The notes: generated by a model not told the origin, from the letters alone. A stretch of 64,000 bases of DNA from Sulfuritalea sp. (GCA_023229685.1 JALNYT010000008.1:62001-126000), one strand, 5' to 3'; counted from the first letter of the stretch, positions 18,222 through 26,369 are shown. Numbers and translations: made by a program.

Positions 18222-18291
18222 GCCCAACGTTCAAGGTCAGGGGCGCTGCGCGACTTTATCGCGCAGCGTCCCCTGCACCGCAGGGTTAGAC
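18222..18291 (-). repeat. attC-like recombination site 2 (70 bp)
   Basis: Read on the minus strand it runs from GTCTAAC (RYYYAAC) to GTTGGGC (GTTRRRY). Between these, CAGGGG(A)CGCTGCGCGA pairs with TCGCGCAGCGCCCCTG around a short loop. The single extra A is a bulge like the extrahelical base that orients attC recombination. The stem is 16 pairs and otherwise perfect. It separates the PLD-like cassette from the Kdo hydroxylase cassette. Confidence 0.8.
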
Positions 18292-18306
18292 CTCAGACGC
18301 TGATGG

Positions 18307-19023
18307 TTATGGGTGCAGTGCGGCATTGGTCCACAACGCTTCATAGGTTGAAAGGACGGCAGGAAATGCATCAACGATTTGCGTCAGGGTTGTCGGTGCC
18401 TTCTTGGCACCGTCTTTGAATGAAGCACCAGAGTGATAACACGCAACGCGATCCACGATTACATAGCGATCATGGAAACCTGCGGCAGATCGGACTTCAA
18501 TGGCCCCGCCATTTTGTTGACGTAGAAGCGCTACGGCCGAGAGAAGAGATGGCATGCGTTCCCTAGCCAATAGGCGAACTGCCACTCCTTGCCCAACGTG
18601 CGGGAGGTAGCGAGAGACGAACTCGGCTTCGAGGTAAGGGTCTATGAAGAATAGATCTGCCTTTGCTGATTCAATCGCCTTGCGAACCTCGTCAAAGTAG
18701 TCGAAGACAGCGCCATTCTCCAAACTCACGGACAGTGGCCCCACGGTTTGTAGCCGCAGATCATGACGCGCTTGATGCAGCATTGTTAGAACGCCTTTAA
18801 CCCCAGCCTCTACATCTTGGGACATCCGTGAGTTCATTTTGGCAATATGTCCTTCAAACAGCACCGTTCCCTTGATGGGATTCCAAGAGTTCATGACAGC
18901 CAGTGCTCGACCAAGCCAAGCGAAATGATCTGGTGTGTCGTCGCCAAACGTATGCCCAGGAGGCATCGTGCGAAGGACATCTTCTATTTCTGCAAGGAGC
19001 TGCGCGGGAGGAATTTGGTTCAT
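18307..19023 (-). CDS. Phospholipase-D-like domain protein (gene-cassette type)
   Basis: The 238-residue protein has no signal peptide or membrane segment. The C-terminal half has a phospholipase-D-like half site, FHDRYVIVD followed by YHSGASFKDGAKK, with DLFFIDPYLEAEF before it. This is a variant of the HxK(x4)D motif with Arg in place of Lys. Proteins of this kind are frequent in integron cassettes, where they are mostly uncharacterised. GC content is clearly lower than in neighbouring genes. The ATG lies 6 bases after a GTTAGAC core and the stop 16 bases before attC site 2. Confidence 0.7.
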   Translation of the reverse strand: MNQIPPAQLLAEIEDVLRTMPPGHTFGDDTPDHFAWLGRALAVMNSWNPIKGTVLFEGHIAKMNSRMSQDVEAGVKGVLTMLHQARHDLRLQTVGPLSVSLENGAVFDYFDEVRKAIESAKADLFFIDPYLEAEFVSRYLPHVGQGVAVRLLARERMPSLLSAVALLRQQNGGAIEVRSAAGFHDRYVIVDRVACYHSGASFKDGAKKAPTTLTQIVDAFPAVLSTYEALWTNAALHP

Positions 19024-19028
19024 ATGAG

Positions 19029-19035
19029 GTCTAAC
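19029..19035 (-). other. Isolated integron recombination core (GTTAGAC)
   Basis: On the minus strand GTTAGAC matches the GTTRRRY crossover core and directly precedes the PLD-like cassette. No matching RYYYAAC arm or palindrome is found in the 100 bases on the other side. It could be a truncated attC or the remnant of an attI site. No integrase gene is found beyond it. Confidence 0.45.
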
Positions 19036-19049
19036 GTTAAGTCGACCGC

Positions 19050-19250
19050 CTAAATGATGGTAAACAACCCATCAAAGAGGCCGTATAGAAAATCCGGAAA
19101 AGTGCAAAGCCGATATTCATCAGTGGCTTGGTCATTTTTAGTGGGGCCTAAAAAATCAACTCCATACCGGCGCATTCCGAAAGTACATACGCCGATGGGA
19201 TTAGACGATTTATCCGGCACCTTGGCAAGGGCGCACCAAACCCGGCCCAT
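19050..19250 (-). CDS. Hypothetical small protein (uncertain)
   Basis: A 66-residue open frame ending just beyond the isolated integron core, in AT-rich sequence unlike the flanking genes. The product contains two Cys and a hydrophobic, Phe-rich end (LYGLFDGLFTII). It could be the gene of a third, decayed cassette, or noise. No family is recognised and no convincing ribosome binding site is seen. Confidence 0.25.
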   Translation of the reverse strand: MGRVWCALAKVPDKSSNPIGVCTFGMRRYGVDFLGPTKNDQATDEYRLCTFPDFLYGLFDGLFTII

Positions 19251-19323
19251 GCCATCGCATCGCCGTTACCTGCCCGCGAAGCGGAAGTCCAGGTACGCAG
19301 AGCGCACCAGCGCCGACTCTTGC

Positions 19324-20250
19324 TCAGCCCTCGATGCGGTGGACCTTGGCGTACTGGTGGCGGTTGTTGGCGATCAGGGCGACCAGCACGATGGCGGCTC
19401 CCATCAGTTCGATGGCTGCCGGGCGCCGGCCCTGATAGATGGCGATCAGGTAGGTGATGACTGGGGTGAAGTTGGCGAACAGGCCCGCGTTCAAGGGGCC
19501 CAGCTTGGCCACGCCCATGTTCCAGAACAGGATGCCGAACACCGAGGCGAAGAGGATGAGGAAGGCGAGTTGCGGCCAGACCTCCAGCATTTTCGTCGTG
19601 GTCGGCGGCTGGCTGTGCCCGGCCAGCGTGGCGATGGCGACCGCGACCAGGATGGCAAAGCAGCCCAGCGAGCAGGACAGCGTCGTGTAGCGCACCGGCG
19701 ACCAGCCGGGGAATTGCTGCCCGCCCAGCGTGTAGGCGGTCCAGAACAGCGAGGCGAGGAACACCAGGCCGTTGCCCAGCGCGTCGCCGCCGGTCAGTCG
19801 CGTCACGTCGCCCGCCGTGATGACGAACAGTTCGCCGAAGAGCGCCAGGGCGATGGCGCCGAGCGTGAAGTTGTCGGGTCGGCGATGCGTGCGCCACCAC
19901 TGGAACAGGGCGACCTGTATCGGCCCCAGCGCCAGGATCATGCCGCTGATCTCGGGGCGCGTCAGTTTCAGGCCCTCGAACAGGCAGACGCCGAAGCCGG
20001 CGAAGCCGAGGGTGCCGAACAGGACGATTTTCCAGAACTGCCCTTCGGTGCGCAGCGCCGCGCGTCCTTCCCGAACCCAGAGCAGGCCGATGAAGACGAG
20101 TGCTGCGGTACTGAAGCGCATCGCCGTCAGCCAGTAGGGATCGACCGCCTGCAGGGCGGATTTGCCGACCGGCAGGAAGCCGCCCCAGATGGCGATCACC
20201 AGCAGCATGTAGAGCGTGCCGCGGCGGTGATTCCGGTGCTCGGGCGTCAT
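19324..20250 (-). CDS. EamA/DMT-superfamily membrane transporter
   Basis: The 308-residue protein has about ten hydrophobic helices in two EamA repeats. The first begins YMLLVIAIWGGFLPVGKSAL and the second near GNGLVFLASLFWTAYTLGGQ. Such proteins export amino acids, purines or other small metabolites; the substrate cannot be told. The start is placed at the ATG of MTPEHRNHRRG; the longer reading overlaps the upstream spermidine-synthase-like gene. It lies 7 bases after that gene and is probably cotranscribed. Confidence 0.85.
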   Translation of the reverse strand: MTPEHRNHRRGTLYMLLVIAIWGGFLPVGKSALQAVDPYWLTAMRFSTAALVFIGLLWVREGRAALRTEGQFWKIVLFGTLGFAGFGVCLFEGLKLTRPEISGMILALGPIQVALFQWWRTHRRPDNFTLGAIALALFGELFVITAGDVTRLTGGDALGNGLVFLASLFWTAYTLGGQQFPGWSPVRYTTLSCSLGCFAILVAVAIATLAGHSQPPTTTKMLEVWPQLAFLILFASVFGILFWNMGVAKLGPLNAGLFANFTPVITYLIAIYQGRRPAAIELMGAAIVLVALIANNRHQYAKVHRIEG

Positions 20251-20257
20251 CGGGCGT

Positions 20258-21004
20258 TCACAACTTGAGCACGCCGCGGACAAGATGCCGCGATTGCGCG
20301 AGCCGGGTCAGCGCCGGCAGCAGATTGAGGCCGGTCTCCGCCTTCAGGTGCGCCGCGGCGGTCTTCAGTTCTTCAAGAGTCGGCGCTGGTGGCGCGCCGA
20401 TCGCGCCCAGCGCAATGGCATTGCCGCTCTCGCAGGCGGGAAAGGAGATGGCACGGCCTTCGAAGGCGTCTTGCAGGCGCGTCACGCTGTTGTGGAAATC
20501 CTTGCGGCGCGACAGCAGGTTCACGCACAGCAGCCCGTCGTCCGCCAGGCGGGCGCGGCAGTCGAGGTAGAAGGGCAGGGTATCGAGTCGCCCGGTGCGG
20601 GCGTCGGCATCGTAGCCGTCGACCAGGATCAGGTCGTAGTGCTGCCTGGTCTTGATGATGAAGTCGGCGCCGTCGTCATGGCGGATGTCGATCCGCGCCG
20701 GATCGTCGGGCAGCTTGAAAAACTGCCGGGCGGCGGCCGTCACGCGCGGGTCGATTTCGATCACGGTCAGCTTTGCCTGCGGCCGGTAGCGGTAGAGAAA
20801 CTTGGTCAGCGAAGCGGCGCCCAGCCCGATCAGCAACACCTTGCGCGGCCAGTCGTCGGGGTGCAGCAGCAGCGGCACCATCATGCCGCGGGTGTAGTCC
20901 AGTTCCAGCGCAAAGGGCCGCGCGATGCGCATCGCGCCCTGCACCCAGTCCGATCCGAAATGCAGATAGCGGACGCCCGCCTCCTCGCTGATGTCTATGT
21001 TCAT
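20258..21004 (-). CDS. Spermidine-synthase-like methyltransferase-fold protein
   Basis: The 248-residue protein begins MNIDISEEAGVRYLHFGSDWVQGAM and has the Rossmann motif VLLIGLGAASLTKFLYRY, the acidic EIDPRV, and DLILVDGYDAD. These are the polyamine-synthase-fold motifs; the family also includes proteins of unknown reaction. Length is somewhat shorter than true SpeE (about 280-290). The usual gatekeeping residues for putrescine and decarboxylated SAM cannot be confirmed by eye, so the substrate is left open. Confidence 0.75.
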   Translation of the reverse strand: MNIDISEEAGVRYLHFGSDWVQGAMRIARPFALELDYTRGMMVPLLLHPDDWPRKVLLIGLGAASLTKFLYRYRPQAKLTVIEIDPRVTAAARQFFKLPDDPARIDIRHDDGADFIIKTRQHYDLILVDGYDADARTGRLDTLPFYLDCRARLADDGLLCVNLLSRRKDFHNSVTRLQDAFEGRAISFPACESGNAIALGAIGAPPAPTLEELKTAAAHLKAETGLNLLPALTRLAQSRHLVRGVLKL

Positions 21005-21053
21005 TTCGGCAGGTCGGCAGCGGCACGGCGGAACTGGGGAGGGGCGGCTTCCT

Positions 21054-21914
21054 TCAATGCAGCAGCCGCCCGTCGGGCGGAAACAGCTCGTCGACGATTT
21101 CGGCGCCGAAGCGGTATTCGTGGCCGCAGATCTCGTCTTCGATGGCAATCACCTCGGCATCGGCAAGCATGGCCTCGAGTTCTTCGCGGCCCAGCGAGAG
21201 CAGCATGTTGCGTACCTTCTCTTCGTCGCGCGGGCAGTGCCAGACGGCTTGGCGCGGCGCAAACAGGCGCACCTTTTCCTCGCCGAACAGCCGGGTCAGG
21301 AGGGTCTCCGGCGGCAGCGCCAGTTCCTCGGGATGCACGGTGGCGGCGAGTTGTTCGATGCGGTTCCAGCCATCCGGATCGCGCCGATCGGCATCCGGCA
21401 GCTTTTGCAGAAACAATCCGCAGGCGGTGTCGGCCGTCGCCGCCAGCCACAGGCGGGCGGGCTGCTGTTCGGACTGTTCCAGGTAGTGTTCGAAGATGGC
21501 CGCCAGCGTGTTGCCTTCAATCGGCACCACGCTCTGGTAGGGAGTCTCCGCCGTCTTCGGCTGCAGCGTCAGCACCAGCCGGCCATCGCCGAGCAGGCCG
21601 CCGACGGTCAGCACATTGGCTTCGGCGTCGGCGCTCAGTTCGCTCTTGGCCATGCCGCGCAGTTGCAGCTGTTCATTGCAGTCCATCACCAGCATCGACA
21701 CCGGGCCGTGGCCCTGCAACTGGAAGCTCAGGCGCCCGGGCGTTTTCAGGTTGCTGCCCATCAGCGCGGTAACGGCCGCCAGTTCGCCCAGCAGGTCGCG
21801 CACCGGTACCGCGTAGTTGCGGCGACCGGTTATCGCCGCCCAGGACGGGCCGAGTTGCACCAGCACGCCGCGGATGTCGAGGTCTTCCAGCAGAAAGGGA
21901 TGAACACTGTCCAT
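21054..21914 (-). CDS. hslO: Hsp33 family redox chaperone with a reduced zinc site
   Basis: Hsp33 is a cytoplasmic holdase activated when oxidation releases zinc from a four-cysteine C-terminal site. The 286-residue protein has the N-terminal substrate-binding domain (RRNYAVPVRDLLGEL, FQLQGHGPVSMLVMDC). The C-terminal redox domain reads HCPRDEEKVRNMLLSLGREE and EDEICGHEYRF. Only Cys227 and Cys263 remain of the usual CxC and CxxC pairs. The ATG overlaps the upstream gene's stop by one base, so they are cotranscribed. Redox sensing may be altered or lost. Confidence 0.85.
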   Translation of the reverse strand: MDSVHPFLLEDLDIRGVLVQLGPSWAAITGRRNYAVPVRDLLGELAAVTALMGSNLKTPGRLSFQLQGHGPVSMLVMDCNEQLQLRGMAKSELSADAEANVLTVGGLLGDGRLVLTLQPKTAETPYQSVVPIEGNTLAAIFEHYLEQSEQQPARLWLAATADTACGLFLQKLPDADRRDPDGWNRIEQLAATVHPEELALPPETLLTRLFGEEKVRLFAPRQAVWHCPRDEEKVRNMLLSLGREELEAMLADAEVIAIEDEICGHEYRFGAEIVDELFPPDGRLLH

Positions 21915-22261
21915 CAGCGCACGAAGCTGTCGAATATGGTCGGATCGAACCCCACCAGAATCTGTCCGGCGTCGTTTTCGACCACCGGGCGGCGGATCAC
22001 GCTGGAGTGCTCCAGCATCAGCTCCACGGCCTGGCCCTGGGTGGTGATGGCCTGCTGTTCGGGCGTCAGCTTGCGCCAGGTGGGGCCCTTGGTATTCATC
22101 AGGGTCTGCCAGCCCAGCGTGCGGCACCAGTGCACCAGCCGCTCGCGCGGCACGCCCTGTTTCTTGTAGTCGTGGAATTCGTAGCTGATGCCGTGGGAGT
22201 CGCACCAGGCGAAGGCCTTCTTCATGGTGTCGCAATTCTTGATGCCGTAGATTTTGATCAT
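21914..22261 (-). CDS. ArsC/Spx-family reductase-like protein
   Basis: The 115-residue thioredoxin-fold protein starts IYGIKNCDTMKKAFAWCD with one conserved N-terminal cysteine and continues DYKKQGV, TLMNTKGPTWRKL, and IRRPVVE. This is the YffB/ArsC-like subfamily, related to glutathione-dependent arsenate reductases, but no arsenic genes are nearby. The pairing with hslO in one operon suggests a thiol-redox role. Its promoter region is shared with the divergent DUF2157 gene. Confidence 0.85.
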   Translation of the reverse strand: MIKIYGIKNCDTMKKAFAWCDSHGISYEFHDYKKQGVPRERLVHWCRTLGWQTLMNTKGPTWRKLTPEQQAITTQGQAVELMLEHSSVIRRPVVENDAGQILVGFDPTIFDSFVR

Positions 22262-22329
22262 TGCGGTGCGCGGAGCGGAATCAGGGGGTGGGATGGCGAA
22301 TCATAACAAACGCGGCATAATCGACCGCC

Positions 22330-23418
22330 ATGGAGACCCCTATTCGCAGTGAGGCGCAGCGGCGCGCCGACGAGATCGCAATCTTCCAGGCGGAGCTGGC
22401 CCGCCTCGAAGCCGAAGGTGTACTGCGGCTCGATCCGGCGCAGCAGCAGGCTGTGCGCGAACACCATGCCGCATTGCTCGCAGGATTCGCCGGTCGCTTC
22501 GATATCGACCGCGACGCCCAGGCCAGGCAGCTTTCGCTCGGCATGCGGGTGGCGTCCTTCCTCGGCGCGCTGGCGCTGGCGGCCAGCGTCTTCTTTCTTT
22601 TCTACCAGTTCTGGGGACACTTCGACGAGACGGCCCAGGTCGCGATCCTGCTCGGCGCCGCGCTCGGCAGCATGGCGCTGACGGTCTGGATTCAGACGCG
22701 CGACGCGTCAGGCTACTTCACCAAGCTGGCGGCGCTGGTGGCCTTCGCCTGCTTCGTGCTCAATCTGTCCATGCTCGGCCAGATCTTCAACATCACGCCC
22801 ACCGACCGCGCCCTGCTGCCGTGGGCGGCGCTGGCTTTCCTGCTCGCCTATGCCTGCGACCTGCGCCTGTTGCTGGCGGCGGGCATCTGCTGCGTGATCG
22901 CCTTCGTCGCCGCCCGCGTCGGCACATGGAGCGGCGTCTACTGGCTGCATACCGGCGAGCGGCCGGAGAATTTCTTTCCCGTCGCGGCGCTGCTGTTCGC
23001 GGTCCCGGCACTGGTCGCGCATCGCCGGCTGTCGGGGTTCGCACCCATTTATCGCATCTTCGGCCTGCTCTGCCTGCTGCTGCCCATGCTGGTGCTCGGC
23101 CACTGGGGCTGGGGCAGCTATCTGGCCGGCTATGAAGGTTTCGAAACACGTACCATCGAAGGCGGCTACGAGCTTGCCGGCTTTGTCGCCAGCGCCCTGG
23201 CGATCTGGGTCGGCGCGCGCCGGCAGTGGTCCGACACGGTCAACACCGGCATCACCTTCTTCGTCATCTTTCTCTACACCAAGTTTTTCGACTGGTGGTG
23301 GGATGTGATGCCGAAGTACCTGTTTTTCCTGGTGCTCGGGCTCGCCGCGATCCTGATTCTGCTGGTGCTGAAACGCCTGCGCCGGCTGGGTCGCAACGCC
23401 GGGGAGGGCGCGCCATGA
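22330..23418 (+). CDS. DUF2157 multi-spanning membrane protein
   Basis: The 362-residue protein has a soluble N-terminal region of about 75 residues (acidic, helical) and then eight to ten hydrophobic helices from residue 77 onward. This is the DUF2157 layout. CATAAT at 22316-22321 lies only 8 bases before the ATG, so the message may be leaderless or nearly so; the same CGGCATAATC-N-CCGCCATG context recurs before the gene at 24332. It overlaps the next gene by 4 bases, with which it forms a conserved pair. Function unknown. Confidence 0.85.
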   Translation: METPIRSEAQRRADEIAIFQAELARLEAEGVLRLDPAQQQAVREHHAALLAGFAGRFDIDRDAQARQLSLGMRVASFLGALALAASVFFLFYQFWGHFDETAQVAILLGAALGSMALTVWIQTRDASGYFTKLAALVAFACFVLNLSMLGQIFNITPTDRALLPWAALAFLLAYACDLRLLLAAGICCVIAFVAARVGTWSGVYWLHTGERPENFFPVAALLFAVPALVAHRRLSGFAPIYRIFGLLCLLLPMLVLGHWGWGSYLAGYEGFETRTIEGGYELAGFVASALAIWVGARRQWSDTVNTGITFFVIFLYTKFFDWWWDVMPKYLFFLVLGLAAILILLVLKRLRRLGRNAGEGAP

Positions 23419-24278
23419 AGCTCACACCCTGGAAGACCCTGGCCGCCGGTGCGCTGCTGATCCTGCTGGCCAACGCCGTGGCTCTGACCGGCGTCTATCT
23501 CAATCGCAGCGGCGAGGCGGACAGCCGCCTCACGCTCTCGCAGCGCGAACTGACCATGCCCTGGGGCTGGGGCATGACCGGGGAGAACAGCGGGATGGCA
23601 CTGGCGCTGAATTGGCGGGTGGCCGATGCGAGTGCCGGGGAGTATTACGGCGGCGGCTTTGGCCGCGGCGGCGGCACGCCGGACTGGCTGGATACCGAGC
23701 GCATGGCAGCGCTCGGTTTCGACACCGCCGAGCTGTCCGCCGGGACTGCGGGGCGTCGCCGTATCGAGCGCGCTTTGCCGCGCGAAGTGCTGCTGGTGCT
23801 GGAGTTGGCCGGCCCGGCCTGGCAACAGGCGCAGGAACGGGCGCGGCAGAACGCGGCCCGCCACGAAGCGGCGCGACTGGCGAATGCCGACAGCAAGGAG
23901 TTCGCCGAAAAGGCCAAGCGCGCGCAAGAGCAACTGCAGCGCGAGGAGAACCTGAACAGCCGCCTGTTCGCCATCGATGCCGGACTCGACCGCGCCGCCC
24001 TGCGCGCCAAATACCCGGGCCGCAGCCGCTACCTGATCCTCAAGGGGACGGTGCGGCCGCGAGTGGCGACTTACGAGAAGAAGACGCGGGTCACCGGTTA
24101 TGTCAGCGCGCTGGCCGTGGCGCAGATCAACGTCCCGCATGCCCTGCGCCCGCTGCTGGAGCCGGTGCTACGGACACCCAGACGCATGGCGGATGGTTCC
24201 GGCGCGCACTTCGAGGCTGTGCTTGCGGTGGGTCAGCGCCTGGAACCGTGGCTGGAGTCGGTGCTGGTGACACGGTGA
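23415..24278 (+). CDS. DUF4824 (GDYxxLxY-type) family protein
   Basis: The 287-residue protein has an N-terminal signal anchor (TLAAGALLILLANAVALTGVYL) and a periplasmic region. A Lys/Glu/Ala-rich helical segment (about residues 130-185) may form a coiled coil. YLILKGTVRPRVATYEKK follows near residue 205. Partnering with a DUF2157 protein is the common arrangement for this family. Start chosen at the ATG overlapping the upstream stop. No enzymatic motif is seen. Confidence 0.75.
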   Translation: MKLTPWKTLAAGALLILLANAVALTGVYLNRSGEADSRLTLSQRELTMPWGWGMTGENSGMALALNWRVADASAGEYYGGGFGRGGGTPDWLDTERMAALGFDTAELSAGTAGRRRIERALPREVLLVLELAGPAWQQAQERARQNAARHEAARLANADSKEFAEKAKRAQEQLQREENLNSRLFAIDAGLDRAALRAKYPGRSRYLILKGTVRPRVATYEKKTRVTGYVSALAVAQINVPHALRPLLEPVLRTPRRMADGSGAHFEAVLAVGQRLEPWLESVLVTR

Positions 24279-24331
24279 GCGGGCCTATGAGTCGAGCCGT
24301 GGAAGGCGCAAACACGGCATAATCACCCGCC

Positions 24332-25489
24332 ATGAATACATCTACTTTTCTGCGTCGCGTGCTGCCGGCCTTGCTTCTTGTCGCCGTCGTGGTCGGTGCC
24401 TTTTTCTGGACCACGCGCGCCAAGCCGGTCAGCGTGGTGCTGAAGACCGTTGATCGCGGCAATGTCGAATCCACCGTGGTCAACACCCGCGCCGGCACGG
24501 TGGAAGCCTGCCTGCGCACCAAGCTGTCCACCATCATGGGCGGCCGCATCGAGTTCCTCGGCGTCAAGGAAGGCGACAAGGTGAAGAAGGGCCAGCTCCT
24601 GATGAAGCTGTGGAACGACGACCAGAAAGCGCAGCAGACGCTGGCCGAAGCCCAGCGCGCCTCGGCGACGCAGCGCGTGAAGGAGGTGTGCACCACGGCC
24701 GCCAGTTCGCTGCGCGAGGCCGAGCGTCAGACCTCCTTGCGCGGTCGCGGCTTTGTTTCCGAGGCCAAGGAGGATGCGGCGCGCAGCGAGGCCGATGCCC
24801 GTCGCGCCGCCTGCGATACGGCGCGGGCCGACATCGTGCAGGCCGAAGCACGGATCAACGTGACGAAGGTCGAGCAGGGCCGCATGGTGCTTTATGCGCC
24901 CTTCGACGGCACGGTGGCGAAGATCGTCGGCGAACTCGGCGAGTATTCGACGCCGTCGCCGCCGGGCGTGCCGACGCCGCCGGCGATCGACCTGATCGAT
25001 GACTCCTGCCTCTACATCAACGCGCCGATGGATGAAGTCGATGCGCCCAAGATCAAGGCCGGCCTGCCGGTGCGCGTCTCGCTCGATGCGATGCCCAAGC
25101 AGCCGCTGAAGGGCAAGGTGCGGCGCGTGGCGCCCTACGTCCTGGCGGTGGAGAAGCAGGCGCGCACGGTCGATGTCGAGGTCGATTTCGAGAGACCGGC
25201 GACGGGGAACCTCCTGGTGGGCTACAGCGCTGACGTGGAGATCGTGCTCGATACGCGCCCCAATGTGCTGCGGGTGCCGACGGCGGCGCTGATCGAGGGC
25301 GGCCGGGTGATGGTGCTGAACGCGGATACCGGCAAGCTCGAAGAGCGCAAGGTCAAGGCCGGGGTCGCCAACTGGGAGTTCACGGAAATCGTCGAAGGGC
25401 TGGTCGAAGGCGAGCGCATCGTCATCTCGCTGGAACGCGATGGCGTGAAAGTCGGCGCTCGCGCCACGGCGGACGATAAATCGAAATGA
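24332..25489 (+). CDS. Efflux periplasmic adaptor (HlyD/MacA-like)
   Basis: Adaptor subunits link an inner-membrane transporter to an outer-membrane channel. The 385-residue protein has an N-terminal membrane helix (VLPALLLVAVVVGAFFW), then a barrel-sandwich/lipoyl half (GGRIEFLGVKEGDKVKKGQLL). A helical hairpin spans about residues 85-160, the second lipoyl half includes LYAPFDGTVAKI, and beta-barrel domains follow. Two permeases and an ATPase follow, so it belongs to a MacAB-like ABC exporter. No outer-membrane TolC gene is adjacent. CATAAT lies 8 bases before the ATG. Confidence 0.88.
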   Translation: MNTSTFLRRVLPALLLVAVVVGAFFWTTRAKPVSVVLKTVDRGNVESTVVNTRAGTVEACLRTKLSTIMGGRIEFLGVKEGDKVKKGQLLMKLWNDDQKAQQTLAEAQRASATQRVKEVCTTAASSLREAERQTSLRGRGFVSEAKEDAARSEADARRAACDTARADIVQAEARINVTKVEQGRMVLYAPFDGTVAKIVGELGEYSTPSPPGVPTPPAIDLIDDSCLYINAPMDEVDAPKIKAGLPVRVSLDAMPKQPLKGKVRRVAPYVLAVEKQARTVDVEVDFERPATGNLLVGYSADVEIVLDTRPNVLRVPTAALIEGGRVMVLNADTGKLEERKVKAGVANWEFTEIVEGLVEGERIVISLERDGVKVGARATADDKSK

Positions 25490-25499
25490 CGGCATATCC

Positions 25500-25550
25500 C
25501 CCGCCCCCTTTGCCGGGCAAAGGGGTGACAGCAGTTCAGCCGCTACGCGG
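25500..25550. repeat. Double-hairpin repeat, copy 1 (intergenic)
   Basis: CCCCTTTGCC pairs perfectly with GGCAAAGGGG across one central base (25505-25525), followed by TGAC and a second small hairpin (GCCGCTACGCGGC). A related element lies at 26277-26345 within the end of the next gene. It sits in the 82-base gap between the adaptor and ATPase genes. Confidence 0.7.
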
Positions 25551-25571
25551 CTTCCGCACAGGACATTGAGC

Positions 25572-26369
25572 ATGGCCGTAATCGAACTCGCCGGGATCGA
25601 GCGCATCTTCCACCTCGGCGACAGCGTGGTGCATGCGCTGACCCATCTCGATGTCGGCATCGAGGCCGGTGAATATGTGGCGATCATGGGGCCGTCGGGT
25701 TCCGGCAAGTCCACGCTGCTCAACCTGCTGGGTCTGCTCGACCGGCCCGATGCCGGCTCCTACCGTCTCGAAGGCCGCGATGTGACGACGCTGTCGCCGG
25801 ACGAACAGGCCGCCGTGCGCAGCCAGCGGATCGGTTTCGTGTTCCAGAGTTTTCATCTGGTGCCACGCCTCACGGCGGCAGAGAACATCGGCCTGCCGAT
25901 GATGCTGGCCGGCATCCCGGCCGCGGAACGGGCACGGCGCGTTACGCAGGCGCTCAAGGATTTCGGTCTCGACCAGCGCGCCGATCATCGTCCCGACCAG
26001 CTTTCCGGCGGCCAGCGGCAACGCGTCGCGATTGCGCGCGCCACCATCATGCAGCCCGCCGTGCTGCTGGCCGACGAGCCGACCGGCAATCTCGATCGTG
26101 CCACCGGTGAAGACGTGATCCACCTGCTGGAAGTCCTCAACCAGCGCGGCATGACCCTGATCGTCGTCACCCACGACCCGAAAATCGGTACCCGGGCGCG
26201 TCGCCAGTTGCTGATGGAAGACGGTGAACTGCGGCATGACAGCGCCGCAGTTCACCTTCGGTCCGTGGACGACAATCCCCCCGGCCCCCTTTCCGGGAAA
26301 GGGGGTGACGATGTTTCGCCGGCGGCGCCGGCTCTGGGCGAAAGAAGCGCGCCCTCGAGCACCGCCTGA
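25572..26369 (+). CDS. ABC transporter ATP-binding protein (MacB/LolD type)
   Basis: The 265-residue ATPase has Walker A GPSGSGKST, the Q-loop VFQSFHLV, signature LSGGQRQRVAIARA, Walker B VLLADEPTGNLD and the H-loop VTHD. It powers the two following permeases. Homologues end near residue 225-235; here about 35 extra residues (from HLRSVDDNPPG on) are encoded by a palindromic repeat in the 3' end of the gene. The ATG at 25572 is preferred over TTG two codons upstream. Confidence 0.92.
   Translation: MAVIELAGIERIFHLGDSVVHALTHLDVGIEAGEYVAIMGPSGSGKSTLLNLLGLLDRPDAGSYRLEGRDVTTLSPDEQAAVRSQRIGFVFQSFHLVPRLTAAENIGLPMMLAGIPAAERARRVTQALKDFGLDQRADHRPDQLSGGQRQRVAIARATIMQPAVLLADEPTGNLDRATGEDVIHLLEVLNQRGMTLIVVTHDPKIGTRARRQLLMEDGELRHDSAAVHLRSVDDNPPGPLSGKGGDDVSPAAPALGERSAPSSTA
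26277..26345. repeat. Double-hairpin repeat, copy 2 (inside ATPase gene 3' end)
   Basis: CCCCCTTTCC pairs with GGAAAGGGGG (26285-26305), followed by TGAC and a second GC-rich hairpin (GCCGGCGGCGCCGGC). This matches the layout of the copy at 25500-25550. Unlike that copy it is read in frame as the C-terminal tail of the ABC ATPase. Confidence 0.7.

Noticed and set aside
19036..19042. GTTAAGT next to the isolated GTTAGAC core as the second end of an attC
   Set aside because: The two cores touch, leaving no room for the attC stem; it is probably chance.
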